A DNA stretch of 64,000 nucleotides from Afipia sp. GTDB lineage: Bacteria; Pseudomonadota; Alphaproteobacteria; Rhizobiales; Xanthobacteraceae. Positions within the stretch are counted from its first letter, which is position 1. Each line of letters starts with the position of its first letter. The translations under genes and the position numbers were made by a program. The notes beneath the pieces were generated by a model. It had not been told where the DNA came from, did no database searches, and saw nothing but the letters and a program-made list of their open reading frames with translations. Shown here piece by piece: positions 1-8,929 of this stretch. The stretch is from NCBI GenBank assembly GCA_024707075.1, contig JANQAK010000003.1, forward strand, positions 124,001-188,000, given 5' to 3'.

Positions 1-364
1 TGCAACAGTCGGAAGCGAAGTGAAATCCTCTAATGCAAGGAATTGTTTGAGATATTTGACCTTTTGGTTCCACGATTTCATCACGGTTTGGACACATTTT
101 CGGGAACCCGATTCAACAATGTTTTATGCATCAAAGGGTTCCCTCTCAGGTTCCGCTTGCGTGAGAACAAAAAGAGTACGTATTATGTCTCGGATTTAGA
201 TGGGTTGCGTGTGGATAACCGGCGGGCTGGCGTCATTCGCACGGGGGAAAGTATAGGGTCATTTTGGAAGCGGGCGAATTCCTGGTTGGGATCGCGCTAT
301 CGCGAACATAAATCCTCACAGATTCGGGCGCGCCGGATTCGGAGCGCGAAAGTGGAGAACGGCA
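1..364. other. Intergenic region upstream of ssb
   Basis: No convincing gene is seen here. The base composition is visibly richer in A and T than the coding regions that follow. In relatives uvrA lies divergently next to ssb, so this may be the shared uvrA-ssb regulatory region with uvrA just outside the window; that is inference. A SOS-type promoter is annotated separately inside it. A 113-codon frame from 43 to 384 runs into ssb and has no recognisable protein features. Confidence 0.6.
157..186 (+). promoter_or_regulatory. SOS (LexA) box within a sigma-70-like promoter for ssb
   Basis: GAAC at 165-168 and GTAC at 176-179 are separated by seven bases (AAAAAGA), one mismatch from the alphaproteobacterial LexA consensus GAAC-N7-GAAC. 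The box lies between TTGCGT (157-162) and TATTAT (181-186), which read as -35 and -10 with an 18-bp spacer. It matches 14 of 15 bases of the perfect box at 11933-11947. It is about 185 bp upstream of the ssb start and could also serve a divergent gene off the window edge. Confidence 0.65.
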
Positions 365-856
365 ATGGCGGGAAGCGTCAATAAAGTCATCCTGGTTGGA
401 AATCTTGGTGCCGACCCTGAGATCAAGCGCACGCAGGACGGTCGTCCGATCGCTAACCTGAGCGTCGCGACGTCGGATACGTGGCGGGACAAGAACACCG
501 GCGAGCGCAAGGAAAAGACCGAGTGGCATCGCGTCGTGATCTTCAGCGAAGGTCTGTGCAAGATTGCCGAGCAGTACCTGAAGAAGGGCTCCAAGGTTTA
601 TCTCGAGGGCCAGTTGCAGACGCGCAAGTGGCAGGACAAGGATGGCAAGGATCGCTATTCGACCGAAGTCGTTCTTCAGAATTTCAATTCCACTCTGACG
701 ATGCTTGACGGCAAGAGCGGCGGTGGTAGTTCGTTCGGCGCTGAAGAAGGTGGCGGCGATTTCGGTTCGTCAGGTCCTTCGCGCTCGGCGCCTCCGCGCC
801 GTGTGGCAGCGGGAGGTGGCGGTCGCGACGATATGAACGACGATATTCCGTTCTAA
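365..856 (+). CDS. ssb: Single-stranded DNA-binding protein
   Basis: SSB binds single-stranded DNA as a tetramer during replication, recombination and repair. The 163-residue product opens with the OB-fold signature [15 protein letters not shown] and has the conserved segment [10 protein letters not shown] Gly/Ser/Arg-rich flexible linker follows from about residue 115. It ends in the acidic tip DDMNDDIPF, the usual docking site for partner proteins. Length is normal for the family. The start is the ATG directly before the conserved N terminus. A SOS-type promoter upstream suggests induction by DNA damage, and a hairpin terminator follows. Confidence 0.97.
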   Translation: MAGSVNKVILVGNLGADPEIKRTQDGRPIANLSVATSDTWRDKNTGERKEKTEWHRVVIFSEGLCKIAEQYLKKGSKVYLEGQLQTRKWQDKDGKDRYSTEVVLQNFNSTLTMLDGKSGGGSSFGAEEGGGDFGSSGPSRSAPPRRVAAGGGGRDDMNDDIPF

Positions 857-877
857 TAAATCATCCCGTTTTCCATC

Positions 878-903
878 CTGTAGGTGCATGCTGTAGGTGC
901 ATG
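878..903. repeat. Tandem 13-bp duplication
   Basis: CTGTAGGTGCATG occurs twice head to tail (878-890 and 891-903) between the ssb stop and its terminator hairpin. It looks like a recent slippage duplication. No function is evident. Confidence 0.8.
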
Positions 904-929
904 AGCCGGTGAGATTCTCACCGGCTTTT
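904..929 (+). terminator. Rho-independent terminator after ssb
   Basis: A perfect 10-bp stem (AGCCGGTGAG at 904-913 pairing with 917-926) with a 3-base loop runs into a short T run (926-929), about 50 bp after the ssb stop. This separates ssb from gyrA. Confidence 0.85.
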
Positions 930-1133
930 GCGTGACTGCGCAAACGGTAACGCGCGGCGTGCTGCACCGACATTTCGGCCTTGAAAACGCAGCGTTTGAA
1001 TCGATGCAAGGATGCGCCATAAATATTTGAAAATGCGGGTATTTTTACCCCGTTTTCGGCGCTTAAAGCGGTTGGCGTTGGCGCGCGAAATAGCCTATAT
1101 AACAACAGTATTTCGCACCTAGGATTCTGCACG

Positions 1134-3851
1134 TTGGCTGACCAAGAAGATCCGCCGTCCGGCCCGCCCGAGACGGCCGATATCCGTCCCGTTTCGATCA
1201 CGGATGAGATGAAGCGCTCCTACCTCGATTACGCGATGAGCGTGATCGTGGCGCGTGCGTTGCCGGACGCGCGCGACGGTTTGAAGCCGGTTCATCGCCG
1301 CATCCTCTATGCGATGTATGAGAACGGTTTTGAGTGGAACAAGCCGTATCGCAAATCGGCGCGCACCGTCGGCGACGTCATCGGTAAGTATCATCCGCAT
1401 GGCGACCAGTCGGTCTACGACGCGATGGTCCGGATGGCGCAGGACTTTTCCATGCGCGTGCCGCTGATCGACGGGCAGGGCAACTTCGGCTCGGTCGATG
1501 GCGATATGGCCGCCGCGATGCGATATACCGAGTCACGCCTTGAGAAGGTCGCCCACTCGCTGCTCGACGACATCGACAAGGACACTGTCGATTATCAGCC
1601 GAACTACGACAGTTCGGAGCGCGAGCCGAAGGTTCTGCCGGCAAAGTTTCCGAACCTGCTGGTCAACGGCGCGGGCGGCATCGCGGTCGGCATGGCAACC
1701 AACATCCCGCCGCACAATCTCGGCGAAGTCATCGACGCCTGTGTTGCGCTGATTAACGATCCGGCGCTCGGAATCGACGATCTCATCGGCATCATCCCAG
1801 GACCGGATTTCCCGACCGGCGGCATTATACTTGGCCGCCAGGGCATTCGCGCGGCCTATCACCTCGGCCGCGGTTCCATTGTGATGCGCGGCAAGGTGAG
1901 CATCGAAACGATCCGCAAGGATCGCGAAGCGATCATCGTCTCGGAAATCCCGTATCAGGTGAACAAGGCGAGCATGGTCGAACGCATCGCCGAGCTGGTG
2001 CGCGAAAAGAAGATCGAGGGCATTTCAGATTTGCGCGACGAATCCGACCGCGACGGCTACCGCGTGGTTGTCGAGCTGAAGCGCGATGTCGTGCCCGAAG
2101 TGGTGCTGAACCAGCTCTACAAGTTCACGCCGCTCCAGACCAATTTCGGCGCCAATGTCGTGGCGCTCGATGGCGGCCGTCCGCAGGTGATGAACCTCAA
2201 GGACCTGCTGACGCTTTTCATCGCGTTTCGCGAAACCGTGGTCTCGCGGCGCACGAAGTTCCTGCTCAACAAGGCGCGCGACCGCGCCCACATCCTGGTC
2301 GGTCTCGCGATCGCCGTCGCCAATATCGACGAAGTCATTCGCGTCATCCGTACATCGCCCGATCCGAACACCGCGCGCGAAACCCTGATGGCGCGCGACT
2401 GGCCGGCCAAGGACGTGGCGACGATGATTCTGCTGATCGACGATCCGCGCCATCGCGTCGCCGAAGACGGCACGGCGCGGCTGTCGCTGGAACAGGCCAA
2501 GGCCATTCTCGACCTGCGCTTGCAGCGCCTGACAGCCCTCGGCCGCGAGGAAATTTCCGACGAACTCGACAAACTCGCCGTGGAGATCGCGGATTATCTC
2601 GACATTCTGCGCTCGCGCGCCAGAATCCAGGCAATCATCAAGGACGAATTGCAGGCCGTGAAGGCCGAGTTCGCAACGCCGCGCCGCACCCTCATCATCG
2701 ATCAGGAAGGCGAGGTCGAGGACGAAGACCTTATCCAGCGCGAGGATATGGTCGTCACCGTTTCGCATGCGGGTTACGTCAAGCGCGTGCCGTTGTCGGC
2801 TTACCGGGCGCAGAAACGCGGCGGCAAGGGCCGCTCCGGAATGCAGACCCGTGATGAGGATTTCGTCAGCCGGTTGTTCATCGCCTCGACGCATACACCG
2901 GTGCTGTTCTTCTCGTCCCACGGTCAGGTCTACAAGGAAAAGGTCTGGCGCCTGCCGATGGCCGCGCCGAACTCGCGCGGCAAGGCGCTGATCAACATCC
3001 TGCCGCTGGAGCAGGGCGAGCGCATCACCACCATCATGCCGCTGCCGGAGGATGAATCGTCGTGGGGCAACCTCGACGTGCTATTCGCCACCACCGGCGG
3101 CAACGTCCGGCGCAACAAACTGTCGGATTTCGTCGACGTGCGCCGGTCGGGTATCATCGCCATGAAACTCGACGAAGGTGAAGCCATCGTCGATGTGCAG
3201 ATCGCCACCGAAAATGACGACGTGCTGCTGACCGCCGCCGGCGGGCAGTGCATCCGCTTCCCGGTCACCGACGTGCGCGTGTTCCAGGGGCGCACCTCTA
3301 TGGGCGTACGCGGTATTGCGCTCGGCGACGGCGACAAGCTGATCTCTCTGACGATCTTGCGTCATCTCGATGCGTCCTCGGACGAGCGGGCCGCGTATCT
3401 CAAAATGCGCCGTGCGGTTGCGGGCGAGGTGGCGGCTGAAGAAACGACGGAGGCGGATGTGGAAGAAACATCAGCGTCCGTGCAACTCAGCCAGAATCGG
3501 TATGCCGAGATGTCCGCCGCCGAGCAGTTTGTTCTCACGATCAGCGAGAACGGCTACGGCAAGCGCAGTTCGTCGTTCGAGTATCGTACCACCGGCCGCG
3601 GCGGAAAGGGCATCGTCGCGATGTCCGTCAACAACCGCAACGGCAAGCTGGTGGCGTCGTTCCCTGTCGAGGACAGCGACCAGATCATGCTGGTCACCGA
3701 CAAGGGACAGCTCATCCGCTGTCCGGTCGAAGACATTCGCGTCGCCGGACGCTCGACCCAGGGCGTGATCGTGTTCGATACGGCGGAGGACGAGCATGTC
3801 GTTTCGGTCGAGCACATCACCGACGAGACGGAAAACGGCAACGGCGGCTGA
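1134..3851 (+). CDS. gyrA: DNA gyrase subunit A
   Basis: GyrA breaks and rejoins DNA in the A2B2 gyrase that introduces negative supercoils. The 905-residue protein has the N-terminal breakage-reunion domain with catalytic Tyr131 in AAAMRYTE. The quinolone-determining segment reads [11 protein letters not shown] (87-97). The GyrA box QKRGGKG, needed for DNA wrapping, lies near residue 560 before the C-terminal beta-pinwheel. An Asp/Glu-rich insert near residues 765-785 ([14 protein letters not shown]) interrupts the pinwheel. The start is TTG at 1134; the next in-frame ATG would remove conserved N-terminal residues. Gln92 occupies the position of E. coli Ser83. Confidence 0.97.
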   Translation: MADQEDPPSGPPETADIRPVSITDEMKRSYLDYAMSVIVARALPDARDGLKPVHRRILYAMYENGFEWNKPYRKSARTVGDVIGKYHPHGDQSVYDAMVRMAQDFSMRVPLIDGQGNFGSVDGDMAAAMRYTESRLEKVAHSLLDDIDKDTVDYQPNYDSSEREPKVLPAKFPNLLVNGAGGIAVGMATNIPPHNLGEVIDACVALINDPALGIDDLIGIIPGPDFPTGGIILGRQGIRAAYHLGRGSIVMRGKVSIETIRKDREAIIVSEIPYQVNKASMVERIAELVREKKIEGISDLRDESDRDGYRVVVELKRDVVPEVVLNQLYKFTPLQTNFGANVVALDGGRPQVMNLKDLLTLFIAFRETVVSRRTKFLLNKARDRAHILVGLAIAVANIDEVIRVIRTSPDPNTARETLMARDWPAKDVATMILLIDDPRHRVAEDGTARLSLEQAKAILDLRLQRLTALGREEISDELDKLAVEIADYLDILRSRARIQAIIKDELQAVKAEFATPRRTLIIDQEGEVEDEDLIQREDMVVTVSHAGYVKRVPLSAYRAQKRGGKGRSGMQTRDEDFVSRLFIASTHTPVLFFSSHGQVYKEKVWRLPMAAPNSRGKALINILPLEQGERITTIMPLPEDESSWGNLDVLFATTGGNVRRNKLSDFVDVRRSGIIAMKLDEGEAIVDVQIATENDDVLLTAAGGQCIRFPVTDVRVFQGRTSMGVRGIALGDGDKLISLTILRHLDASSDERAAYLKMRRAVAGEVAAEETTEADVEETSASVQLSQNRYAEMSAAEQFVLTISENGYGKRSSSFEYRTTGRGGKGIVAMSVNNRNGKLVASFPVEDSDQIMLVTDKGQLIRCPVEDIRVAGRSTQGVIVFDTAEDEHVVSVEHITDETENGNGG

Positions 3852-3862
3852 GAGCCGCCGTT
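3840..3862 (+). terminator. Hairpin overlapping the gyrA stop codon
   Basis: AACGGCGGC (3840-3848) and GCCGCCGTT (3854-3862) form a perfect 9-bp stem with the loop TGAGA, which contains the gyrA stop codon. No T run follows, so it may be a 3'-end stabiliser or a weak terminator. Confidence 0.5.
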
Positions 3863-3897
3863 CGTACATCTCTGGACTACAATCCGCTTCAGGATTG

Positions 3898-4152
3898 TTA
3901 GCTGCGGTCGGTGGTCACCACACGTACCGGCTGGATCGTCGCTTTTGAATTGCTGCGGCGCAGGCAGGAGACGTCGATATTCGGCCAGTTCTGACCGGCG
4001 CAGGGGGCGCTGACTGCGCGGATCGGCAACCGGTCGGTCTTGGTCAGTGCCTGAGGCACGCTTGCCTCCACCGGAGGCGCGAAGCTGGGCAGAATTGTCA
4101 TGGCGGCCGCAGCGAAGGCCGCAATCGTCACTGCTGAGAGAGCTTTGATCAT
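3898..4152 (-). CDS. Small secreted protein of unknown function
   Basis: The 84-residue product begins with a signal peptide (MIKALSAVTIAAFAAAAM, then a likely cleavage near VEAS). The mature part is about 50 residues with two cysteines set in CAGQNWPNIDVSCL, which could form a disulfide in the periplasm. Similar short CxGQxWP...CL proteins occur in Bradyrhizobiaceae as I recall the family, but none has a known function. It faces gyrA tail to tail and diverges from coaD. Confidence 0.75.
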   Translation of the reverse strand: MIKALSAVTIAAFAAAAMTILPSFAPPVEASVPQALTKTDRLPIRAVSAPCAGQNWPNIDVSCLRRSNSKATIQPVRVVTTDRS

Positions 4153-4316
4153 GGTCCGTCCACTGTGCGGCCGGCCTTTGCAGCCTGCTTGAGGGGAAGA
4201 CGCGCAGCGGCCGGGAAAGGTTCACCGGACGTTAAAATATAATCCACCCGAAACCGGGCCGGTGCATGGAACCGTCTGCGCTTGCGGCGGTCGCCGGGCC
4301 GGGGTAGGAGGGGTCC

Positions 4317-4813
4317 ATGTCTCGTGTCGCGCTTTACCCGGGGTCGTTCGACCCTGTTACCAACGGCCATCTGGATGTGGTGCGGCAGGCTTGCAGCCTG
4401 GTCGACCGGCTGATCGTGGCGATCGGCATCCATCCCGGCAAGGCCCCCTGTTTTCCGTTGAAGATCGGCTGGCGATGGTCCGCGAGGTCTTCGCGCCGAT
4501 CGCCGCCCATGTGGGCTGCGAAATCGACTGCGTGACCTTCAATGACCTGACCGTGACGGCGGCACAGCGGGCAGGGGCCACGATCCTGATCCGCGGCCTG
4601 CGCGACGGCACCGATCTCGACTATGAGATGCAAATCGCCGGCATGAACCAGACGCTGATGCCGGAAGTTTACACCGTTTTCCTGCCTGCGTCCGCCACTG
4701 TCCGCCCGATCACCGCCACACTGGTGCGTCAGATCGCAGGCATGGGCGGTGATGTTTCGCACTTCGTGCCCAAGGCGGTCGCCGCGCGCCTGAAGACAAA
4801 GTTCGCCGGCTAA
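4317..4813 (+). CDS. coaD: Phosphopantetheine adenylyltransferase, interrupted by a one-base frameshift
   Basis: CoaD transfers AMP from ATP to 4'-phosphopantetheine, the penultimate step of coenzyme A synthesis. The N-terminal part (ATG 4317, [18 protein letters not shown]) carries the nucleotidyltransferase TNGH motif. The rest, from [10 protein letters not shown] onward with [15 protein letters not shown] and [11 protein letters not shown], is in another frame. The break is at a C run (4445-4449): one extra C gives the expected [11 protein letters not shown] and a normal 165-residue enzyme. CoaD is essential in most bacteria, so a sequencing or assembly error is likelier than a true null. 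It precedes the cyclophilin gene by 27 bp. Confidence 0.9.
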
Positions 4814-4840
4814 TAGCTTTCCCTCTGATCCGGAGTTGTC

Positions 4841-5383
4841 ATGATCCGCATCCTCGCCGTTCTCGCGGCTTTCGTCCTTGCAACACCCGCTTTTTCCCAA
4901 GCTCTTCCGGCCGGTCTCGACAAGGCCAATGCCATTGTCATCGACACCACCAAGGGCCGCGTGATCGTCAAGCTGCGCCCGGACCTCGCGCCGCAGCATG
5001 CCGAGCGGATCAAGCTGCTTGCGCGCGATGGTTACTATAACAACGTGCCGTTCCATCGCGTGATCGACGGCTTCATGGCGCAGACCGGCGACGGCCAGCG
5101 CTTCAACGGCACTGGCGGATCGAAATATCCGAATCTCCCGGCGGAATTCTCCAGCGTGCCGTTCAAGCGCGGCATCGTCGGCATGGCGCGTTCCAGCGAA
5201 CCGAACTCGGCCAATTCGCAGTTCTTCATCATGTTTGCTGACGGCAGCTTCCTGAACAACAAGTACACCGTCATCGGTGAAGTCGTGTCCGGCATGGATG
5301 TGGTGGACAAGATCAAGCGCGGCGAGCCGGTGCAGGATCCCGACAAGATGGTCAAAGTGCAGGTCGCCTCCGACATCAAGTAA
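4841..5383 (+). CDS. Exported cyclophilin-type peptidyl-prolyl isomerase
   Basis: This enzyme catalyses cis-trans isomerisation of Xaa-Pro bonds, here presumably in the periplasm. The 180-residue protein starts with a clear signal peptide (MIRILAVLAAFVLATPAFSQA). The cyclophilin core has FHRVIDGFMAQTGD, with the catalytic Arg in FHRVI, and NSANSQFFIMF. A GGAG ribosome site lies 8 bp before the ATG. It is one of two cyclophilins in this small cluster; the second, cytoplasmic copy lies 450 bp downstream with a secreted protein between them. Likely a PpiA-like protein. Confidence 0.92.
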   Translation: MIRILAVLAAFVLATPAFSQALPAGLDKANAIVIDTTKGRVIVKLRPDLAPQHAERIKLLARDGYYNNVPFHRVIDGFMAQTGDGQRFNGTGGSKYPNLPAEFSSVPFKRGIVGMARSSEPNSANSQFFIMFADGSFLNNKYTVIGEVVSGMDVVDKIKRGEPVQDPDKMVKVQVASDIK

Positions 5384-5410
5384 CGGATTGCATTCGACAG
5401 CGAGGGCGCG

Positions 5411-5854
5411 ATGCCGCGGCTGCCAGGCGTGGTTGTTTTCGGGGCATCGCTCGCCATATTGTTGTTGGCGCAGTCTCCGCGTGCGCGCGCGGAGGAAAAG
5501 CCTGCCAACACCGTTCAGGAGATGCTTGCGAAATTAAAACGATGCTGGAGGCCGCCGGCATTGCCGCGTTCGAATCCAGGAATGGAACTCACGGTGCTGG
5601 TGAGCTTTACACGGCATGGCGAGATTTTCGGTCATCCGAAGATCGTCCATGAGTCCCCGGATGCAAGCGACGACGATCGGCTGCAATACCGGCTCGCTTT
5701 AATGAAGACCTTGGAATCATGCACGCCAATGTCGTTGACCGAAGGCCTTGGCGATGCGGTCGCCGGACGCCCCTTCAGGATACGATTTGACGGGCGCAAA
5801 CGAACTCCCAAACCGACAGAGAGAACAACATGGCTGATACCGAAAATACTTTGA
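5411..5854 (+). CDS. Secreted protein with a TonB/TolA C-terminal-like domain
   Basis: The 147-residue product starts with a signal sequence (VVVFGASLAILLLAQSPRARA). The mature part has a cysteine in RCWRPP, then MELTVLVSFTRHGEIFG, and a second cysteine in LESCTP. This pattern (C-W-xP, a beta strand, then C-xP) resembles the TolA/TonB C-terminal fold, as I judge it by eye. Its last 25 bases overlap the start of the next cyclophilin gene in another frame, which suggests translational coupling. It sits between two isomerase genes, so a role in envelope protein handling is possible but unproven. Confidence 0.7.
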   Translation: MPRLPGVVVFGASLAILLLAQSPRARAEEKPANTVQEMLAKLKRCWRPPALPRSNPGMELTVLVSFTRHGEIFGHPKIVHESPDASDDDRLQYRLALMKTLESCTPMSLTEGLGDAVAGRPFRIRFDGRKRTPKPTERTTWLIPKIL

Positions 5855-6294
5855 TCCTCGAAACCACGCAGGGGCCGGTGACCATCGAGATGCGTCCCGA
5901 TTTGGCTCCCGGCCATGTCGCTCGCATCAAGGAACTGGTTCGTGAGGGCTTCTACGATGGCATCGTGTTCCACCGCGTGATCGAAGGCTTCATGGCGCAG
6001 ACCGGCTGCCCGCAGGGCACCGGCACCGGCGGCTCGGGCAAGAAGCTGAAGGCCGAATTCAACAAGGAGCCGCATGTGCGCGGCACCGCGTCGATGGCTC
6101 GCGCGGCCAATCCGGATTCTGGCGACAGCCAGTTCTTCATCTGCTTCGACGACGCCGCTTTCCTCAACGGCCAGTACACCGTGTGGGGCAAGGTGACCTC
6201 CGGCATGGAGAACGTCGACAAGATCAAGCGCGGCGAGCCGGTGCAGAACCCGGACAAGATCGTCAAGGCGCATATGGCTGCTGACGCGGCCTAG
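5830..6294 (+). CDS. ppiB: Cytoplasmic cyclophilin-type peptidyl-prolyl isomerase
   Basis: The 154-residue protein lacks a signal peptide, so it acts in the cytoplasm. Cyclophilin motifs are FHRVIEGFMAQTG, with the active-site Arg, and DSGDSQFFICF. It is close in sequence to the exported copy upstream, sharing the C-terminal VDKIKRGEPVQ(N/D)PDK, so the pair probably arose by duplication followed by gain or loss of a signal peptide. Its ATG lies inside the end of the preceding gene. It is followed by a palindromic repeat and then queA. Confidence 0.93.
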   Translation: MADTENTLILETTQGPVTIEMRPDLAPGHVARIKELVREGFYDGIVFHRVIEGFMAQTGCPQGTGTGGSGKKLKAEFNKEPHVRGTASMARAANPDSGDSQFFICFDDAAFLNGQYTVWGKVTSGMENVDKIKRGEPVQNPDKIVKAHMAADAA

Positions 6295-6354
6295 TTTTTT
6301 TCTATCCTCTCCGCGGACGAAATGCGGTGGAGGAGTCTCAGGTTCACACTCTGC

Positions 6355-6455
6355 GTCGTCCCCGCGAAAGCGGGGACCCAGTTTGTTTGCGCTGTGACTA
6401 TTCTGAAGGCTCCACTCTTTTTGAGCCAATGGGTCCCCGCTTTCGCGGGGACGAC
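6355..6455. repeat. Long inverted repeat (26-bp arms) upstream of queA
   Basis: The arms at 6355-6380 and 6430-6455 are perfect inverted copies, and each contains its own palindrome CCCCGCGAAAGCGGGG. The whole unit can fold into one long hairpin or two small ones. It ends 17 bp before queA. It is a REP-like element of a type common in bradyrhizobial genomes; the 37.2 kb element contains part of the same core. Confidence 0.9.
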
Positions 6456-6472
6456 ATCGGATTTGCGGCGGC

Positions 6473-7549
6473 ATGCGCACTGACCTGTTCGACTTTGTGC
6501 TTCCCGAAAACAACATCGCGCTGCGGCCCGTCAGCCCGCGCGATGCAGCGCGCATGCTTGTGGTGATGCCGGATGAACCGCTGGCGGACGCGGCGGTTCG
6601 CGATCTGCCGCGATTCCTCAAGGCGGGCGACCAACTCGTGGTGAATGATACCAAGGTCATCCCGGCTCAATTGTCGGGCCGTCGCATCGGCCGCGAGACC
6701 GAACCAAAGATCGAAGCCACCTTGATCAAGCGTCTCGACGGCTCGCGCTGGCAAGCGCTGGTGAAGCCGGCGAAGAAACTCGCGGTGGGTGACGCCATTC
6801 GTTTCGGCAATGAAGGCCGGGTCTGTCTGCTTGGCAATCTGGATGCGCAGGTTGAACATAAAGGCGACAATGGCGAAGTGACGCTGGCGTTTTCCTTTCA
6901 CGGCCCGGTGCTGGATCAGGCCATCGCCGATGTCGGCGCCCCACCGCTGCCGCCCTACATCGCCTCGCGCCGCACGCCGGATGAACGCGACACGGCGGAT
7001 TACCAGACCATGTTCGCGGTCAGCGAAGGCGCGGTCGCAGCACCCACGGCGGGGCTGCATTTCACGCCGGCGCTCGAAGCCGCGTTGCGCGAGCGCGGTG
7101 TCGGACTGCATCGCGTGACCCTGCATGTCGGGGCGGGGACGTTCCTGCCGGTGAAGGCCGACGATACGTCCAGCCACAAGATGCACGCCGAGTGGGGCAC
7201 AATCTCCGATGCGACGGCGGATGCCCTGAACGATGCGCGCGCCAGGGGCGGGCGGGTCGTCGCCGTCGGAACCACATCCCTGCGCTTGCTGGAAAGTGCC
7301 GCGGCGGACGACGGCACGATCCAGCCGTTCACCGCCGAGACCGCCATCTTCATCACCCCCGGCTACAGGTTCAAAGCCGTCGATGTGCTGATGACGAACT
7401 TCCATCTGCCGCGCTCGACCCTGTTCATGTTGGTCTCCGCCTTTAGCGGGCTGGAGACCATGCAGCGGGCCTATGCCCACGCCATTGCAACGGGCTATCG
7501 CTTTTACTCCTATGGCGATGCGTGTCTGTTGTTTCGCAAGCCGACCTGA
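6473..7549 (+). CDS. queA: tRNA preQ1(34) S-adenosylmethionine ribosyltransferase-isomerase
   Basis: QueA transfers the ribosyl part of S-adenosylmethionine to 7-aminomethyl-7-deazaguanine in tRNA to form epoxyqueuosine. The 358-residue protein has the family hallmarks [11 protein letters not shown], the segment [11 protein letters not shown] and GAGTFLPVK, and ends in [12 protein letters not shown]. Length is normal. It is directly followed by tgt, which inserts the preQ1 base that QueA modifies, so the two genes form one queuosine unit. A palindromic repeat lies directly upstream. Confidence 0.96.
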   Translation: MRTDLFDFVLPENNIALRPVSPRDAARMLVVMPDEPLADAAVRDLPRFLKAGDQLVVNDTKVIPAQLSGRRIGRETEPKIEATLIKRLDGSRWQALVKPAKKLAVGDAIRFGNEGRVCLLGNLDAQVEHKGDNGEVTLAFSFHGPVLDQAIADVGAPPLPPYIASRRTPDERDTADYQTMFAVSEGAVAAPTAGLHFTPALEAALRERGVGLHRVTLHVGAGTFLPVKADDTSSHKMHAEWGTISDATADALNDARARGGRVVAVGTTSLRLLESAAADDGTIQPFTAETAIFITPGYRFKAVDVLMTNFHLPRSTLFMLVSAFSGLETMQRAYAHAIATGYRFYSYGDACLLFRKPT

Positions 7550-7566
7550 CCCATAAACGTCGCGTT

Positions 7567-8700
7567 ATGACCCTTCCGAACCATTTCAAACTTCATGGCC
7601 GCGACGGCGAGGCGCGGACCGGCGAGTTGACGACGCCGCATGGCGTGGTGCGCACGCCGGCCTTCATGCCGGTGGGCACGGCGGGCGCGATGAAGGGCAT
7701 CCACTGGCGCGATATTCGCGAAGCGGGCGCCGACATCGTGCTTGGCAATACCTACCACCTGATGCTGCGGCCGGGTGCCGAGCGCATCGCAGCACTTGGC
7801 GGGTTGCAGAAATTCACCACATGGAACGGTCCGATGCTGACCGACTCCGGCGGCTTCCAGGTCATGTCGCTCGCGAAAATTCGCAAGGTGACCGAGCATG
7901 CGGTGACTTTCAGTTCGCACATCGACGGCGCCAAGGTCGAGTTGTCGCCTGAACGTGCCATCGAGGTGCAGCGGTTGCTCGGCTCCGACATCGCCATGCA
8001 GCTCGACGAATGCGTGCGGCTGCCCGCTGACCATGCCGAGATCGAGCGGGCGATGCAGTTATCGATCCGCTGGGCGGAGCGCAGCAAGCGCGCGTTCGAG
8101 ACGGCGCCCGACGGCTACATGCTCTTCGGCATCGCGCAGGGCGGAGATAGTCCTGAACTGCGCCGTGAAAGCGCTCGCGCCCTGATCGACATCGGTTTTC
8201 ACGGCTATGCGATCGGCGGACTTGCCGTCGGCGAGCCGCAGGCCGTGATGCTGGCGATGATCGAGGAGGTCGCGCCGATCCTCCCGCAGGATCGCCCGCG
8301 CTATCTGATGGGCGTTGGCACGCCGGACGATATGCTGGAAGCAATCGCGCGCGGGATCGACATGTTCGACTGCGTGATGCCGACGCGCAACGGTCGCCAC
8401 GGCCATGTTTTCACGCGTTTCGGGGTGATCAACCTGCGCAACGCCCGCCACGCCGATGACCCGCGTCCGCTGGACGAGGACAGCGGATGGCGCTCCACGA
8501 GCGGCTATTCACGGGCCTATCTGCATCATCTGGTGAAGTCCGACGAGGCGCTTGGCGCGATGCTGTTGTCGGAAATCAATATTGCGTACTATCAGCGCCT
8601 GATGCACGGTGCCCGCGCCGCCATCGCGGCCGGGACTTTCGATGATTTTCGCGCGATGACGCGTGAAGGATGGACCTGCGGCGACATCGCGCCGCGTTAG
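7567..8700 (+). CDS. tgt: tRNA-guanine transglycosylase lacking the canonical zinc ligands
   Basis: Tgt exchanges guanine 34 of GUN-anticodon tRNAs for preQ1. The start MTLPNHF gives 377 residues, the usual length; a start 45 bp upstream would overlap queA. The catalytic and substrate motifs DSGGFQVMSL, GIAQGGD and GIDMFDCVMPTRNG are intact, including the nucleophilic Asp in FDCV. The C-terminal zinc site is not. Where the family has CxCxxC and a later His, this protein has Ser306, Trp308, Thr311 and Ile337 (DSGWRSTSGYSRAY and SEINIAYY). Flanking residues align well, so the loss is specific and not a frameshift. Confidence 0.94.
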   Translation: MTLPNHFKLHGRDGEARTGELTTPHGVVRTPAFMPVGTAGAMKGIHWRDIREAGADIVLGNTYHLMLRPGAERIAALGGLQKFTTWNGPMLTDSGGFQVMSLAKIRKVTEHAVTFSSHIDGAKVELSPERAIEVQRLLGSDIAMQLDECVRLPADHAEIERAMQLSIRWAERSKRAFETAPDGYMLFGIAQGGDSPELRRESARALIDIGFHGYAIGGLAVGEPQAVMLAMIEEVAPILPQDRPRYLMGVGTPDDMLEAIARGIDMFDCVMPTRNGRHGHVFTRFGVINLRNARHADDPRPLDEDSGWRSTSGYSRAYLHHLVKSDEALGAMLLSEINIAYYQRLMHGARAAIAAGTFDDFRAMTREGWTCGDIAPR

Positions 8701-8713
8701 GGCGATCCCGCGC

Positions 8714-8929
8714 TCAGTTGCAGGTGATGATCCGCGTCGAATGTTTCGTGACGAAACCGTACCCGCAATTGTCGCAGGTCCAGAGATAGCTGATCACATC
8801 GTCCGAAAGAAAGGCTGACGCTTCGGCGGCAACCATAGAGTCCGCGCAGATTGCGCAAATCGGCCGATCGGCCATGCGCGGGGGTAATCGTGACGGTCTG
8901 GTCGACAGAATTTCAGCAAGTGCTGGCAT
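8714..8929 (-). CDS. Small zinc-ribbon protein
   Basis: The 71-residue protein carries two CxxC pairs, CAIC near residue 25 and CDNC near residue 51, the usual layout of a small zinc ribbon. The middle (SMVAAEASAFLSDDVISYLW) links the knuckles. The start at 8929 is preferred over an upstream frame because AAGGGAGG lies at ideal spacing before this ATG. Function is unknown; such proteins often bind nucleic acid or a protein partner. It converges with tgt and diverges from cysK. Confidence 0.75.
   Translation of the reverse strand: MPALAEILSTRPSRLPPRMADRPICAICADSMVAAEASAFLSDDVISYLWTCDNCGYGFVTKHSTRIITCN

Noticed and set aside
43..384. 113-codon frame upstream of and into ssb
   Set aside because: It crosses the SOS promoter, overlaps the ssb start and shows no protein-like pattern.
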